In this document: in pieces, positions 15,459-24,512 of the stretch | Numbering within the stretch: the stretch's first letter is position 1 | Layout: each line of letters starts with the position of its first letter | Assembly: GCA_039025395.1 (NCBI GenBank) | Contig: JBCCOK010000003.1 | Location: 74,055-138,054 of the forward strand | DNA from: Hoeflea_A sp039025395 | GTDB taxonomy: Bacteria; Pseudomonadota; Alphaproteobacteria; Rhizobiales; Rhizobiaceae | Direction of reading: 5' to 3' | DNA length: 64,000 nucleotides | The notes under the pieces: generated by a model | Database searches by the model: none | What the model was told of the DNA's origin: nothing | The model's input: the letters and a program-made list of their open reading frames with translations, nothing else | Program-made: the position numbers and the translations under genes

Positions 15459-18400
15459 TCATTCCGCTGCAGATTTGCGCGCCGCCGCGATTTGATTGAG
15501 GAAAGCTCTGAGCGCCGCCGGCCGCAGAGGCTTGTTGAAAACCGCAATGGATTGCTCTTCGGCATGGTTGCGCACGTCATGGGTGCGGTCCGCCGTTGCG
15601 AGCACGGCCGGAATCGGCATGTTCCAGTGCTTGCGGATTTCGGAAATCACATCAATTCCCGTGCCGTCATCGAGATGGTAATCGGCAACAATCGCATCCG
15701 GCGGAGCCTTTTGACTCTCAATCAGTCGGTTCACCTCTGCGTTTGAGCTTGCACTGATCACCTTGCAATGCCAGCCGTCGAGAAGCAGCGTAAGCCCTTC
15801 GACAATATCCGGTTCATTGTCGATGCACATAACCGTAAGCCCTGCCAGCGACATGGCCGGTTGCAGTGCGGCATGGGTGTCCGCGGCCTGCTGAACCGAC
15901 GTGATATTGGTCTCCCTTGGAATCTCCACGCCGAAAGCAGTGCCATGCCCCGGTACTGACGACAAATGGATCCGATGCTTAAGAGAACGCGCGATACGGT
16001 CGACAATCGAAAGACCGAGGCCCAGTCCGGCCGCCGTCTTGACGCCGTCATCAAGACGCGTGAACTCCCTGAAAATGGTTTCGAAGCTTGCCTGTGGAAT
16101 ACCGATGCCGGTGTCAAGGACCTGAACCATGGCCTTGCCACCGCGCCGCCTTACGCCCACAAGAACGCGGCCGCTCCTTGTGTATTTGATGGCGTTCGAA
16201 ACAAGATTCTGGATCAGCCGACGCAAAAGGTTCGGATCGCTTCGCACGAACACGGAAGTCGGAACGACACGCAGCTCAAGACTGTTCTCCGCCGCCAGCG
16301 GCGCGAAGTCCGTCTCGATGCGGCGCAACACCTCGTTCAGGCTAAACACCGATAGCTGCGGTTTCATCGCGCCCGTATCAAGCCGGGAAATGTCGAGAAC
16401 GGCGCCGAGAATCGACTCCACCGATTCCAGTGACGAATCGATATTGTTGACAATTTCGCTGTCGTCGGATCGCCCGAGCTTCTCGACCAGCGAGGAGGAA
16501 TAAAGCCGCGCCGCGTTAAGCGGCTGCAGGATGTCGTGCCCGACCGCTGCGAGAAAGCGTGTCTTGCCGATATTGGCTTCCTCGGCTCGCGCCTGGGCCT
16601 GCGCCAGTTCTCCATTGACACGCACCAGTTCGGCGGTCCGTTCTGCGACCCGTTGTTCAAGCGTTTCGTTCGCCTGGGTCAGGGCCTTGGCGGATGCGAC
16701 CCTGTCGGTAATGTCCGCATAGGTGGTGACGACACCGTCATCCGGCATCGGGCTTGAGCGCATTTCGATAATTCGCCCGGACTCGGACATCGTCAGCGTC
16801 CAGGAGACATCCATGGTCAGGAAACTGTCGATGATGCCGCTGACCTGCTCCTTTCCGATGTCGCCGCGTTCGACCAGGATGTGCACAATATCCTCAAGTG
16901 GCACGCCGACCTGACCGACGGCCTCCGGCAGATCGAGAAGGGAACGGAAGCGACGGTTCCAGACGCTGAGCCGGTTGTTCCGGTCGAAGACCGTGATGCC
17001 CTGATCCATCTGGCCGAGTGCATTTTGCAGCAGGTCGCGGTTGTATTGCAGGGCTTCCGAGGCCTCATCCAGCAAGCGGGCCGTGTCCGAAGAGCCGTAG
17101 TCTTCCCTCTGAAAAAGAAGTGAAAGCACGAGGCGCGCCGAAGCTGATCCGATGGCGCTTCCGAGAAGCTGCTCCGAAAAGCGAACAAGGTCCATGTCGG
17201 CAGGTGCGCTTGGTTCGAGCGCCAGTCCGCGCGATCTCTGATAGGTATCGAAGGAGCGCTCGGTGCGCTCGGCGCCCAGGTATTTGGTGATTGCCTGCTT
17301 CAGCTCCTGCACGGTCGTCCGCGTGTGCCAATTGTTGCCTGCGGGCCGCATCATGGAGCTTTGCTGAATGAAGACGCCTGCCTGCGTACGCTCCAGCGGA
17401 CGTGCCTGCCGGCTCAGCGATCCTGCGACGAACAGGGCGACATTGACGAGCAGGCTTACGATAACGCTGTTGACGAACGGGTCCGCCTGCGATCCGGAAA
17501 AAATGTCCGTGCCGGGCACCAGGAAGCCAAGCAATGCTGTTGCAAACGCTGAACTGTCGGGACCGCCGAGACTTGGAACGAACAACAGATACACCCACAC
17601 GAACATCCCGCCGCACAGCCCCAATATAGCGCCGCGCGCGTTGGCGCCTTTCCACAAGAGGCCACCAATGAGCGCCGGAGCGAGCTGCGCGATCGCCGCA
17701 AAGGAGAGCAGTCCGATCGAAGCCAGTCCGGCATCGATATTGGCGCCACGGTAGTAGGCATATCCAAAGAGCAGCACGCAAAAGATCGCAGTGCGCCGGA
17801 TCTTCAAAAGCGTGCCGCTAAAATCCGAAAGATCGCCACTACGCCGGATACCGTTTCGTCGCAGCAGGATCGGCATCACGAGATCGTTCGAAATCATGAT
17901 GGCGATAGCTACCGATGCAACGATAACCATGGCTGTTGCAGCCGAAAAGCCGCCGATAAAGCTTGCAAGCGACAGCCATGAAACATCATTCGCGAGCGGC
18001 AGCAGCAAAACGAACTGATCGCCGGACCCGCCATCGAGGCTGAGAACGCCGGCAATAGCGATTGGTATGACGAAAAGGTTGATCGCAATCAGATAGAGCG
18101 GAAAAAGATAGCGCGCGGTATTCAGCTCGCTGGCACTGCGGTTCTCGACGACCGTCACATGGAACTGTCTCGGCAGCATGATGATTGCAAAAGCAGACAG
18201 CATCGAAAGGACAATCCAGCGCGCCGGCGCGGTCTGGTACTCGAGCGCAGCCATGGCCGCCTCGCTCTTGCGCGCCTCTTCAAAGAGGTGCGCCGGTCCG
18301 TCGAACAGCACGAATGTCGCGAACAGGCCGACGGCGGAAATAGCGACCAGCTTGACGATGGATTCGGTTGCAATGGCGAGGATCAGGCCATTCTGGTGCT

Positions 18401-18959
18401 CGGTTGCATCCGCGTGGCGTGTTCCGAAAACAACCGCAAACCCCGCCAACAGCAGCGCGACCGTGAGCGAGATATCGGTCAGAAAGTAGGATCCGGTTGC
18501 AGACTGAAAGGGCGTGTTGGTCATGACGATCGCAACGGACGACGAGACGGCCTTGAGCTGCAAGGCGATATAGGGAACGGTTCCGACGACGGCGATTAGG
18601 GCAACGATTCCGGCCACAGTCGGGTTCTTGCCGTAGCGGGCGGCAATGAAGTCGGCAATCGAGGTGAGTTTTTCAGCTTTGGCCAGATTGACGATGCGCC
18701 GCAGCAGCGGCATGCCGACCGTAAACACGAGGATCGGGCCGATGTAGATGGCCAGAAACTCGTAGCCGCGCTGAGCGGCAAGGCCGACTCCGCCGAAATA
18801 GGTCCATGATGTGCAGTAAACGGCAAGGCTGAGCGCGTAGATCATCGGCCGGCCTGTGCTGACACTGCGCTTTGCCGTCCGGTCGCCATAGCTGGCGATT
18901 GCAAAGAGCAAAAGCAGATAGAGGAGTGTCGAGGTGATGAGGACCCAGCCTGCCACCAT
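15459..18959 (-). CDS. Hybrid sensor histidine kinase with sodium:solute symporter domain (CrbS/MxtR-like)
   Basis: An 1166-residue protein. It starts with a sodium:solute symporter-like domain of about thirteen helices (residues 1 to about 500). A linker, a PAS domain (LGQMDQGITVFDRNNRL), a coiled coil, a HisKA box AVGHDILQPLN with H808, a HATPase domain (GLGLGLSIVDRI) and a C-terminal receiver (VADYHLDDGTG) follow. Such kinases sense or transport a small carboxylate through the symporter module. ATG 18959 has GGGAGT upstream and begins the first helix; longer starts are unlikely. The convergent LuxR regulator is the expected output. A paralogous kinase without a receiver lies at 30.8-33.5 kb. 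Confidence 0.87.
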   Translation of the reverse strand: MVAGWVLITSTLLYLLLLFAIASYGDRTAKRSVSTGRPMIYALSLAVYCTSWTYFGGVGLAAQRGYEFLAIYIGPILVFTVGMPLLRRIVNLAKAEKLTSIADFIAARYGKNPTVAGIVALIAVVGTVPYIALQLKAVSSSVAIVMTNTPFQSATGSYFLTDISLTVALLLAGFAVVFGTRHADATEHQNGLILAIATESIVKLVAISAVGLFATFVLFDGPAHLFEEARKSEAAMAALEYQTAPARWIVLSMLSAFAIIMLPRQFHVTVVENRSASELNTARYLFPLYLIAINLFVIPIAIAGVLSLDGGSGDQFVLLLPLANDVSWLSLASFIGGFSAATAMVIVASVAIAIMISNDLVMPILLRRNGIRRSGDLSDFSGTLLKIRRTAIFCVLLFGYAYYRGANIDAGLASIGLLSFAAIAQLAPALIGGLLWKGANARGAILGLCGGMFVWVYLLFVPSLGGPDSSAFATALLGFLVPGTDIFSGSQADPFVNSVIVSLLVNVALFVAGSLSRQARPLERTQAGVFIQQSSMMRPAGNNWHTRTTVQELKQAITKYLGAERTERSFDTYQRSRGLALEPSAPADMDLVRFSEQLLGSAIGSASARLVLSLLFQREDYGSSDTARLLDEASEALQYNRDLLQNALGQMDQGITVFDRNNRLSVWNRRFRSLLDLPEAVGQVGVPLEDIVHILVERGDIGKEQVSGIIDSFLTMDVSWTLTMSESGRIIEMRSSPMPDDGVVTTYADITDRVASAKALTQANETLEQRVAERTAELVRVNGELAQAQARAEEANIGKTRFLAAVGHDILQPLNAARLYSSSLVEKLGRSDDSEIVNNIDSSLESVESILGAVLDISRLDTGAMKPQLSVFSLNEVLRRIETDFAPLAAENSLELRVVPTSVFVRSDPNLLRRLIQNLVSNAIKYTRSGRVLVGVRRRGGKAMVQVLDTGIGIPQASFETIFREFTRLDDGVKTAAGLGLGLSIVDRIARSLKHRIHLSSVPGHGTAFGVEIPRETNITSVQQAADTHAALQPAMSLAGLTVMCIDNEPDIVEGLTLLLDGWHCKVISASSNAEVNRLIESQKAPPDAIVADYHLDDGTGIDVISEIRKHWNMPIPAVLATADRTHDVRNHAEEQSIAVFNKPLRPAALRAFLNQIAAARKSAAE

Positions 18960-19275
18960 TGAGCACTTACTCCCTTTCGTATCCCGCGCGGTTTTCAGCA
19001 TAAACGCTGATCTGACGCATGCAAAGCGTCTGGCGGGCAACACACCCCGCGCTAAGCCTTTGAGTTTCGGAAAGAAAATACCGGCCTGTGGCTGGATGCG
19101 CAAACGCCAGCGCAGCGGCTTAAGTCTGGCAGCCCTCAGATTCGCTGCTTGCTGGCCTTCGCATTTGCGCGTTACCGCTGAGACCCATCAGTGCTTTTGA
19201 TGGGCGCATGAACCTTTATCGCGTGATTTTTTACGCCAATGGCGCTATCGCAAGCGGGTAACACGGAGATGCACC
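18960..19275. other. Divergent promoter region between symporter-kinase and aminotransferase
   Basis: About 315 bases with no gene. It holds a perfect seven-base inverted repeat, CCCATCA (19184-19190) and TGATGGG (19198-19204), around a seven-base loop. No T run follows on either side, so this is more likely an operator or RNA structure than a terminator. The rest shows nothing I can interpret. Confidence 0.4.
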
Positions 19276-20442
19276 ATGGCTTTGTTCGACGATTTAAGCC
19301 AGCAGGCGCGCAGCGCGCCCGAAAGCAGTATTGTCGCGATCGTCAATCATGCACGCTTGCGCGATGATGTTATCCCGCTTTGGGTGGGTGAGGGCGACCG
19401 TCCAACCCCGGCTTTTATCTGCGATCCGGCCATTCAGTCGCTGCGCGACGGAGAAACATTCTACACATGGCAGCGCGGTATTCCGCCGCTGCGCGAAGCG
19501 CTGGCCGTTTACCACACACGCCATTTTGGCGGCAGCCATGATCCCGAGAATTTCTACGTCACCGGTTCCGGTATGCAGGCGATCAAACTGGTCATCGAGG
19601 CAATTTGCAGCGTTGGCGACGAGGTGGTCTACCTGTCGCCCGCTTGGCCGAACATTGGTGCTGCACTTTCGATTTTCGGGGCCCGTGGCGTGCCCATTGT
19701 TTTTGACCATTCGGATCGTGGCTGGACCCTGGACATGGACCGCCTTGCCTCCGCAATCCGGCCTTCGACGCGTGCCCTCTTTGTGAATACGCCATCCAAT
19801 CCGACCGGCTGGACGGCGAGCGAAGACGAGTTACGATTGATCCTCGAATTGGCGCGCAAGCATGATGTCTGGATTATCGCAGACGAAATCTACGCACGCT
19901 TCTACTATTCCGGCCATCGCGCGCCATCCTTTCTCGACATTATGGAGCCCGATGACCGGATCCTTTTCGTCAATACGTTTTCCAAGAATTGGTCGATGAC
20001 CGGCTGGCGCGCCGGTTGGATCAGGGCTTCGGCCGAACTCGGTCAGGTCTTTGAAAATCTCATTCAGTACTCCACGTCGGGTGTCGCGCAATTCATCCAG
20101 CGCGGCGCCGTCGCAGCGGTCAATGACGGCGATCCTTACATCGAAGAGCAGAAAGAACAGGCGAGGAAAACCCGTGATATTTTGTACGAGGCTCTGACAG
20201 CGACAAATCGCGTCCGTCTGTCGAAGCCGGACGGTGCCTTTTATGCTTTCTTTTCAATCGACGGTCTTGCCGACTCAGGCTCTGCGGTCTACCGCATCGT
20301 CGACGAAGCAAGCGTCGGGCTTTCGCCTGGAAGCGGTTTCGGAAAGGGTGGAGAAGCCTTCTTTCGCGCCTGTTTCCTGCGCCGCCGTTCCGACATTGAA
20401 CAGGCGGCTGAGCGGCTAAACCGCTTCATCTCTTCGATCTGA
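19276..20442 (+). CDS. Class I/II pyridoxal-phosphate aminotransferase
   Basis: A 388-residue fold-type I aminotransferase. Visible are the substrate region WVGEGDRPTP, the PLP-binding NTPSNPTGW, ADEIYARF, the Schiff-base lysine K237 in FSKNWSMTGWRAGW, and the C-terminal arginine region GSGFGKGGEAFFRACF. Relatives transaminate aspartate, aromatic or branched amino acids; the donor cannot be decided from sequence. ATG 19276 follows an ACGGAG site. It is a single gene, convergent with hemA. Confidence 0.85.
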   Translation: MALFDDLSQQARSAPESSIVAIVNHARLRDDVIPLWVGEGDRPTPAFICDPAIQSLRDGETFYTWQRGIPPLREALAVYHTRHFGGSHDPENFYVTGSGMQAIKLVIEAICSVGDEVVYLSPAWPNIGAALSIFGARGVPIVFDHSDRGWTLDMDRLASAIRPSTRALFVNTPSNPTGWTASEDELRLILELARKHDVWIIADEIYARFYYSGHRAPSFLDIMEPDDRILFVNTFSKNWSMTGWRAGWIRASAELGQVFENLIQYSTSGVAQFIQRGAVAAVNDGDPYIEEQKEQARKTRDILYEALTATNRVRLSKPDGAFYAFFSIDGLADSGSAVYRIVDEASVGLSPGSGFGKGGEAFFRACFLRRRSDIEQAAERLNRFISSI

Positions 20443-20464
20443 GCAGCCGTTTGGAAAGCGCGTT

Positions 20465-21742
20465 TCAGCCGCCGGCCTGTGGCACCGCCAACGGAATAAC
20501 CGTGTCCGAGCCGACAACGTCCTGACCGCCTTCCGGCGCAAGCGGAATACCCAGCGTCGCCCACACTTCCGTCAGCGCGGAACACAATTCGCCGATCAGT
20601 TGCTGATCATGAAACGGGCTCGGCGTAATCCGCAATCGTTCTGTGCCGCGGGGCACGGTCGGATAGTTGATCGGCTGGATATAGATGCCATGGACGTCGA
20701 GCAACCGGTCGGAAGCCATCTTGCAAAGCTCCGGGTCGCCGACAAGGAGGGGAACGATGTGGGTTTCCGACGGCATAACTGGCAGACCGGCATCCGCAAG
20801 CGCCGCCTTGGTTGCACGCACCTGTTCCTGGTGCTGCGTCCGCTCGTTTTGTGACAGTTTCAGATGCCTGATCGATGTGGTCGCAGCTGCTGCGATGGCC
20901 GGCGGCAGGGCAGTGGTGAAGATAAAGCCCGGTGCATAGGATCGGACCGCGTCGATGACCGAGCGCGACCCGGTGATATAGCCCCCCAGCGCACCAAATG
21001 CCTTGGCGAGCGTTCCCTCGATGACATCGATGCGGTGTGCAAGACCGTCGCGTTCGGTGATGCCGCCGCCGCGTGCGCCATACATGCCGACAGCATGAAC
21101 TTCGTCGATATAGGTCATGGCGCCATATTTGTCGGCCAGATCGGCAATGCCTTCGATCGGCGCAATGTCGCCATCCATCGAATAGACCGATTCAAATACG
21201 ATCAACTTTGCACGATGCGGATCGGCTGAACGCAGAAGTTCTTCGAGGTGTTGCAGGTCATTGTGACGGAAAATACGCTTCTCGCAGCCGGACCGCTTGA
21301 CGCCCTCGATCATCGAGGAATGGTTCAACTCGTCCGACAGAACCAGGCAATTCGGCAAAAGGCGGGCAATCGTTGATATCGATGCTTCATTCGAGATGAA
21401 GCCCGATGTGAAGACAAGCGCGGCATCTTTCGAGTGAAGATCGGCGAGCTCGAGCTCAAGTTCTACGAGCGGGTGATTGGTCCCTGATATGTTGCGGGTG
21501 CCGCCCGCGCCAGATCCCATGGTGCTGGCTGTTTCGCACAATGCGGAGATGACACTGTCGTGCTGCCCCATGCCCAGATAGTCGTTGGAGCACCAGACAG
21601 TCACTTCGCGCGCCGTTCCGTCCGTTCGATAGACGGCGCGTGGAAATTTGCCGACGATACGCTCAAGATTGGCAAAGACGCGGTAGCGTTTTTCCGCATG
21701 CAATTGGTCAACTGCGTCCTGAAATATGCCGCGATAATCCAT
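20465..21742 (-). CDS. hemA: 5-aminolevulinate synthase
   Basis: A 425-residue PLP enzyme of the C4 (Shemin) route, condensing glycine and succinyl-CoA to aminolevulinate, the first step of heme synthesis in alphaproteobacteria. Key parts are the start MDYRGIFQDAV, VWCSNDYLGMG, GSGAGGTRNISGT, YIDEVHAVGMYG, and EGTLAKAFGALGG with the PLP lysine at about residue 247. Length is normal (about 405-425). ATG 21742 is preceded by TTG, which could serve instead. The upstream region holds a perfect FNR/FixK-type box and an Irr-like palindrome, pointing to oxygen and iron control. Confidence 0.95.
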   Translation of the reverse strand: MDYRGIFQDAVDQLHAEKRYRVFANLERIVGKFPRAVYRTDGTAREVTVWCSNDYLGMGQHDSVISALCETASTMGSGAGGTRNISGTNHPLVELELELADLHSKDAALVFTSGFISNEASISTIARLLPNCLVLSDELNHSSMIEGVKRSGCEKRIFRHNDLQHLEELLRSADPHRAKLIVFESVYSMDGDIAPIEGIADLADKYGAMTYIDEVHAVGMYGARGGGITERDGLAHRIDVIEGTLAKAFGALGGYITGSRSVIDAVRSYAPGFIFTTALPPAIAAAATTSIRHLKLSQNERTQHQEQVRATKAALADAGLPVMPSETHIVPLLVGDPELCKMASDRLLDVHGIYIQPINYPTVPRGTERLRITPSPFHDQQLIGELCSALTEVWATLGIPLAPEGGQDVVGSDTVIPLAVPQAGG

Positions 21743-21863
21743 CAAATCCGCACTCCGCTTCGCAAACAGGACACTGTGCCACCGGCATTGGTTGACGACG
21801 CAGATCCCCCTAAAAGGAGGCCAAACGAGCTTGTCTGCAAGTCTGGCGCTTCTCCTAACAGAC

Positions 21864-21880
21864 TTTAGATAAACTCTAAA
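21864..21880. promoter_or_regulatory. Irr-like (iron control element) palindrome upstream of hemA
   Basis: TTTAGA-TAAAC-TCTAAA is a perfect inverted repeat with six-base arms. It resembles the iron control element bound by Irr in Rhizobiales, whose core as I recall is TTTAGAA-N3-TTCTAAA. It lies about 122-138 bases before the hemA start and would overlap the -10 region if the FNR box sits at -41.5. Binding by Irr is inference. Confidence 0.5.
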
Positions 21881-21900
21881 CAGGAAATAATGCCGCAGCG

Positions 21901-21914
21901 TTGATTTTAATCAA
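21901..21914. promoter_or_regulatory. FNR/FixK-type box (anaerobox) upstream of hemA
   Basis: TTGAT-TTTA-ATCAA matches the FNR/FixK/FnrN consensus TTGAT-N4-ATCAA at every defined base. Centred about 165 bases before the hemA start codon, it is well placed for low-oxygen activation of heme synthesis, a control known for hemA in some rhizobia. Confidence 0.75.
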
Positions 21915-22068
21915 AGGATCACACTTTTTTGTATCGCTGTCTTTTGTTGCCGTTCAGGTGTCTCTCCCGCCTCTGCCGTAGAGCCATCCAATGGCAGTTT
22001 GCCGGGCCCGTTTGGTGGTCCGGTTCGCGAGTTGGAGCAAGACAGGCTTAGGCCCGGGCCGATACGCG

Positions 22069-22725
22069 CTAGGCCTCTCGCTTTATGTGCTCAAGTCTCG
22101 CCAGGGCCAATTCGCGCGATTGCATCATGTCAGGATCGGCGTCACTCAAATGCCCCGCAGTCCCGGCATCATCTTCAGCGGAATCGGAATGCACATATCG
22201 CACTGTTGCAAGCGAATAGGTGACGTTGAGTTTTTTGCCCCGATGGGCGAAGGCCACCCAGGCTTCAGGCCAAATGCTGCAGTCGCGATAGTTGACCAAA
22301 AGGTACCATTTGCGGCCGGTCGCTTCGATCAACTCTTCGGCCACATCGTAGAACTGGTTGACCACCTGACTGTTGCTAAACTCAAAATCGCTGAAATCGA
22401 CCTCAATCGTGTCGATGTCGTCCATGAACTTGATACGCTGGGAATAGCGTTTGTAGTCGTCGGGTAGGAGGTGATCGGGGGGGTCCTCATGCGCGCGCTG
22501 ACCGGCCGCATAGACAACCTTTCCCAATTCCTTGACCGCCTGTTCCAGCCGCGTGCACGACCGCATGGCGGTTTCAATGAAGCGCAGCCGCTCATCGCCA
22601 GCCAAATCCGGAAAATCCCGCAGGATTTCAAGCGAACCGCGCATGGCGGCCAGTGGCGCAACGAAATCCTCTTCAACCTTTGTGCTCAATGCCAGGGTTG
22701 TATCGGGTTTCATCTCTTCAGCCAT
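22069..22725 (-). CDS. HisKA-like/STAS-like regulatory protein lacking the phosphoacceptor histidine
   Basis: A 218-residue soluble protein. Residues 15-70 look like a histidine-kinase dimerisation helix pair (EEDFVAPLAAMRGSLEIL). The position of the phosphorylated histidine in the usual SHEFRTPL box is occupied by glutamate (E19), and no HATPase domain follows. Residues about 95-175 (IEVDFSDFEFSNSQVV, WYLLVNYRDCSIWPEAWVAF) resemble a STAS/SpoIIAA-like alpha-beta fold. It may be a scaffold or antagonist in a phosphorelay; this is inference. It is separated by the regulatory region from hemA downstream. Confidence 0.6.
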   Translation of the reverse strand: MAEEMKPDTTLALSTKVEEDFVAPLAAMRGSLEILRDFPDLAGDERLRFIETAMRSCTRLEQAVKELGKVVYAAGQRAHEDPPDHLLPDDYKRYSQRIKFMDDIDTIEVDFSDFEFSNSQVVNQFYDVAEELIEATGRKWYLLVNYRDCSIWPEAWVAFAHRGKKLNVTYSLATVRYVHSDSAEDDAGTAGHLSDADPDMMQSRELALARLEHIKREA

Positions 22726-22918
22726 AAGAGGATGTTCCAGAAACAGTTATACGTCTATGACCTTTCGGCCAAGTTGATCTACGACACCGGTGACGCCCGA
22801 CTCAGGCATCGGAAGTTTTGCCGGTCTCTGTCGAACAGCGGTCTGCTGTGCGGAGCAGCTTTGGAGACCGAGAGGTTTTCCAATATATCACGCTTCGGAT
22901 CCCGGCGTGCCAGAAAGT

Positions 22919-23755
22919 CTAGATCGCCAGATATTGCTGTCGCAGCTCCGCGTCGTCGAGAACCTCCTGGGATACGCCGTCGAAGACGACCTGCCCCATG
23001 TCGAGGATAATCGCGCGATCGGCAAGATGCAGGGCGGCGATCGCGTTCTGTTCGACGATGACCGTGGTCATGCCCAGGTTCTTGATCTCCTCGAGCGTGC
23101 GCTCGATCTCCTTGACGATGACCGGTGCAAGCCCCTCATAGGGCTCATCAAGCAGCAGGAGCTTGATGTCGCGGGCCAGCGCGCGGCCGATCGCAAGCAT
23201 TTGCTGCTCGCCTCCGGAAAGTGTCGTGCCCTCCTGCATCCGCCTTTCGCCCAGCCTCGGAAAGAGATCATAGATACGCTCAATCGACCAGCCATGCGGC
23301 GGCGCAATCTGGGCGAGTTTCAGGTTCTGTTCAACCGTCAGGCCCTGAATGATCCTCCGATCCTCGGGGACCAAACCGATACCGATTTGCGCTGCTTCAT
23401 GCGCTTTCATTTCATGCACGGGCTTGTGATCCAGCCAGACTTCGCCATGGGTCAGCATGGGACTGTCTGCACGCGCAATTGTCCGCAAGGTCGAAGTCTT
23501 GCCTGCGCCATTGCGTCCCAAAAGAGCAACAATCTCACCTTCGCGTATGTCGAAGCTGACGCCCTGGACAATATAGCTTTCGCCATAATAGGCGTGGATA
23601 TCCCAGCATGAAAAGAATGCCGGCTGACCGCCCGAAGTGAGTTTCGGTTTTTTGCCAGGCGCCCGATCGCCGGAAAAATCAATGCCGAGGCTGGTTTGGC
23701 TCTCTTGCGCCCTTTCTTTCTTCTTCGGTTCGGCTGTCTGTGCGGTATCGTTCAT
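22919..23755 (-). CDS. livF: Liv-type ABC transporter ATP-binding protein (LivF-like)
   Basis: A 278-residue ATPase of the HAAT (branched-chain amino acid/amide) ABC family. It has Walker A GRNGAGKT, the LivF-type LVPEDRRIIQGLTV, signature LSGGEQQM, Walker B LLLLDEP and the H-loop region VIVEQN. It carries about 50 extra residues, charged and proline/glycine-rich, before the usual LivF start at IHAYYGES. The ATG at 23755 overlaps the livG stop as ATGA. It is the last gene of the J-H-M-G-F operon. Confidence 0.87.
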   Translation of the reverse strand: MNDTAQTAEPKKKERAQESQTSLGIDFSGDRAPGKKPKLTSGGQPAFFSCWDIHAYYGESYIVQGVSFDIREGEIVALLGRNGAGKTSTLRTIARADSPMLTHGEVWLDHKPVHEMKAHEAAQIGIGLVPEDRRIIQGLTVEQNLKLAQIAPPHGWSIERIYDLFPRLGERRMQEGTTLSGGEQQMLAIGRALARDIKLLLLDEPYEGLAPVIVKEIERTLEEIKNLGMTTVIVEQNAIAALHLADRAIILDMGQVVFDGVSQEVLDDAELRQQYLAI

Positions 23756-24507
23756 AGATGTGCTCCCCCGAGATAGGCATCCTGGACCTTCGGATCGCCC
23801 TTGATTTGTTCCGGTGCGCCTTCCACGATTACGGTACCCTGCGCCATGACGGAGATCTTCTCTGCCAGCGAGAACACCACATGCATGTCGTGTTCTATCA
23901 CGATTGTGGTGATGCCGCGATCGCCGATCCGCTTTAGGAGATCGATGGTATTGTTGGTGTCGGCTCTCGACATGCCGGCAGTCGGTTCGTCGAGGAGCAG
24001 CAGCCGAGGTTCCTGCACGAGGCACATGGCGAGTTCCAGTCGGCGCTTGTCGCCGCGCGACATGGAGTCGGCCTGCGAATGACGCTGTTCAGACAGGCCA
24101 ACGTCTTCAAGCACCTCTTCTGCCTTCTCCGTGACGTCATCTTCGCCGTCCATGCGGCCCCAGCCATTCATCACGAAGCTACCATCACGCTTGGCGAAAG
24201 TCGGGATCATCACATTGTCGAGCAGTGAAAGGTCCCCGAAGATCTCTGGCGTCTGAAACACCCGGCAGACACCCATCTGGTTGATCTCGAAGGGCTTTCG
24301 ATTGAGCAGGGGGCTGCCGTTGAAATTCACTTCTCCGGTGTCGGGTTCCAACCGGCCAACAAAGGTATTCAGAAGGGTTGATTTGCCGGCGCCATTGGGC
24401 CCGATGATGGCGTGGACACTGCCTTCGGCGACATCCAGATTGACCTCGTTGAGCGCTTTGAGACCGCCGAAATTCTTGTTTACGTTGCGAACTTCAAGAA
24501 TACCCAT
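23752..24507 (-). CDS. livG: Liv-type ABC transporter ATP-binding protein (LivG-like)
   Basis: A 251-residue ATPase with Walker A GPNGAGKST, the LivG-type VCRVFQTPEIF (Q-loop), signature MSRGDKRRLEL (a variant of LSGGQ) and Walker B LLLLDEPTAGMS. It pairs with LivF to power uptake through LivH-LivM. The signature deviates at two positions (SRGDK for SGGQQ), as in a subset of urea/amide-type HAAT importers. It overlaps livF by four bases and starts five bases after livM. Confidence 0.87.
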   Translation of the reverse strand: MGILEVRNVNKNFGGLKALNEVNLDVAEGSVHAIIGPNGAGKSTLLNTFVGRLEPDTGEVNFNGSPLLNRKPFEINQMGVCRVFQTPEIFGDLSLLDNVMIPTFAKRDGSFVMNGWGRMDGEDDVTEKAEEVLEDVGLSEQRHSQADSMSRGDKRRLELAMCLVQEPRLLLLDEPTAGMSRADTNNTIDLLKRIGDRGITTIVIEHDMHVVFSLAEKISVMAQGTVIVEGAPEQIKGDPKVQDAYLGGAHL

Positions 24508-24512
24508 TGGTT

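Larger units (their letters stand above)
21743..22068 (-). promoter_or_regulatory. hemA upstream regulatory region
   Basis: A 326-base non-coding stretch, AT-rich between about 21860 and 21930, read toward hemA. It contains two palindromic protein sites described separately. I see no gene in it. Confidence 0.6.

Noticed and set aside
22790..22900. CGGTCTC/GAGACCG inverted repeat downstream of livF
   Set aside because: The arms are more than 30 bases apart and no T run follows in the livF direction; not a convincing terminator.
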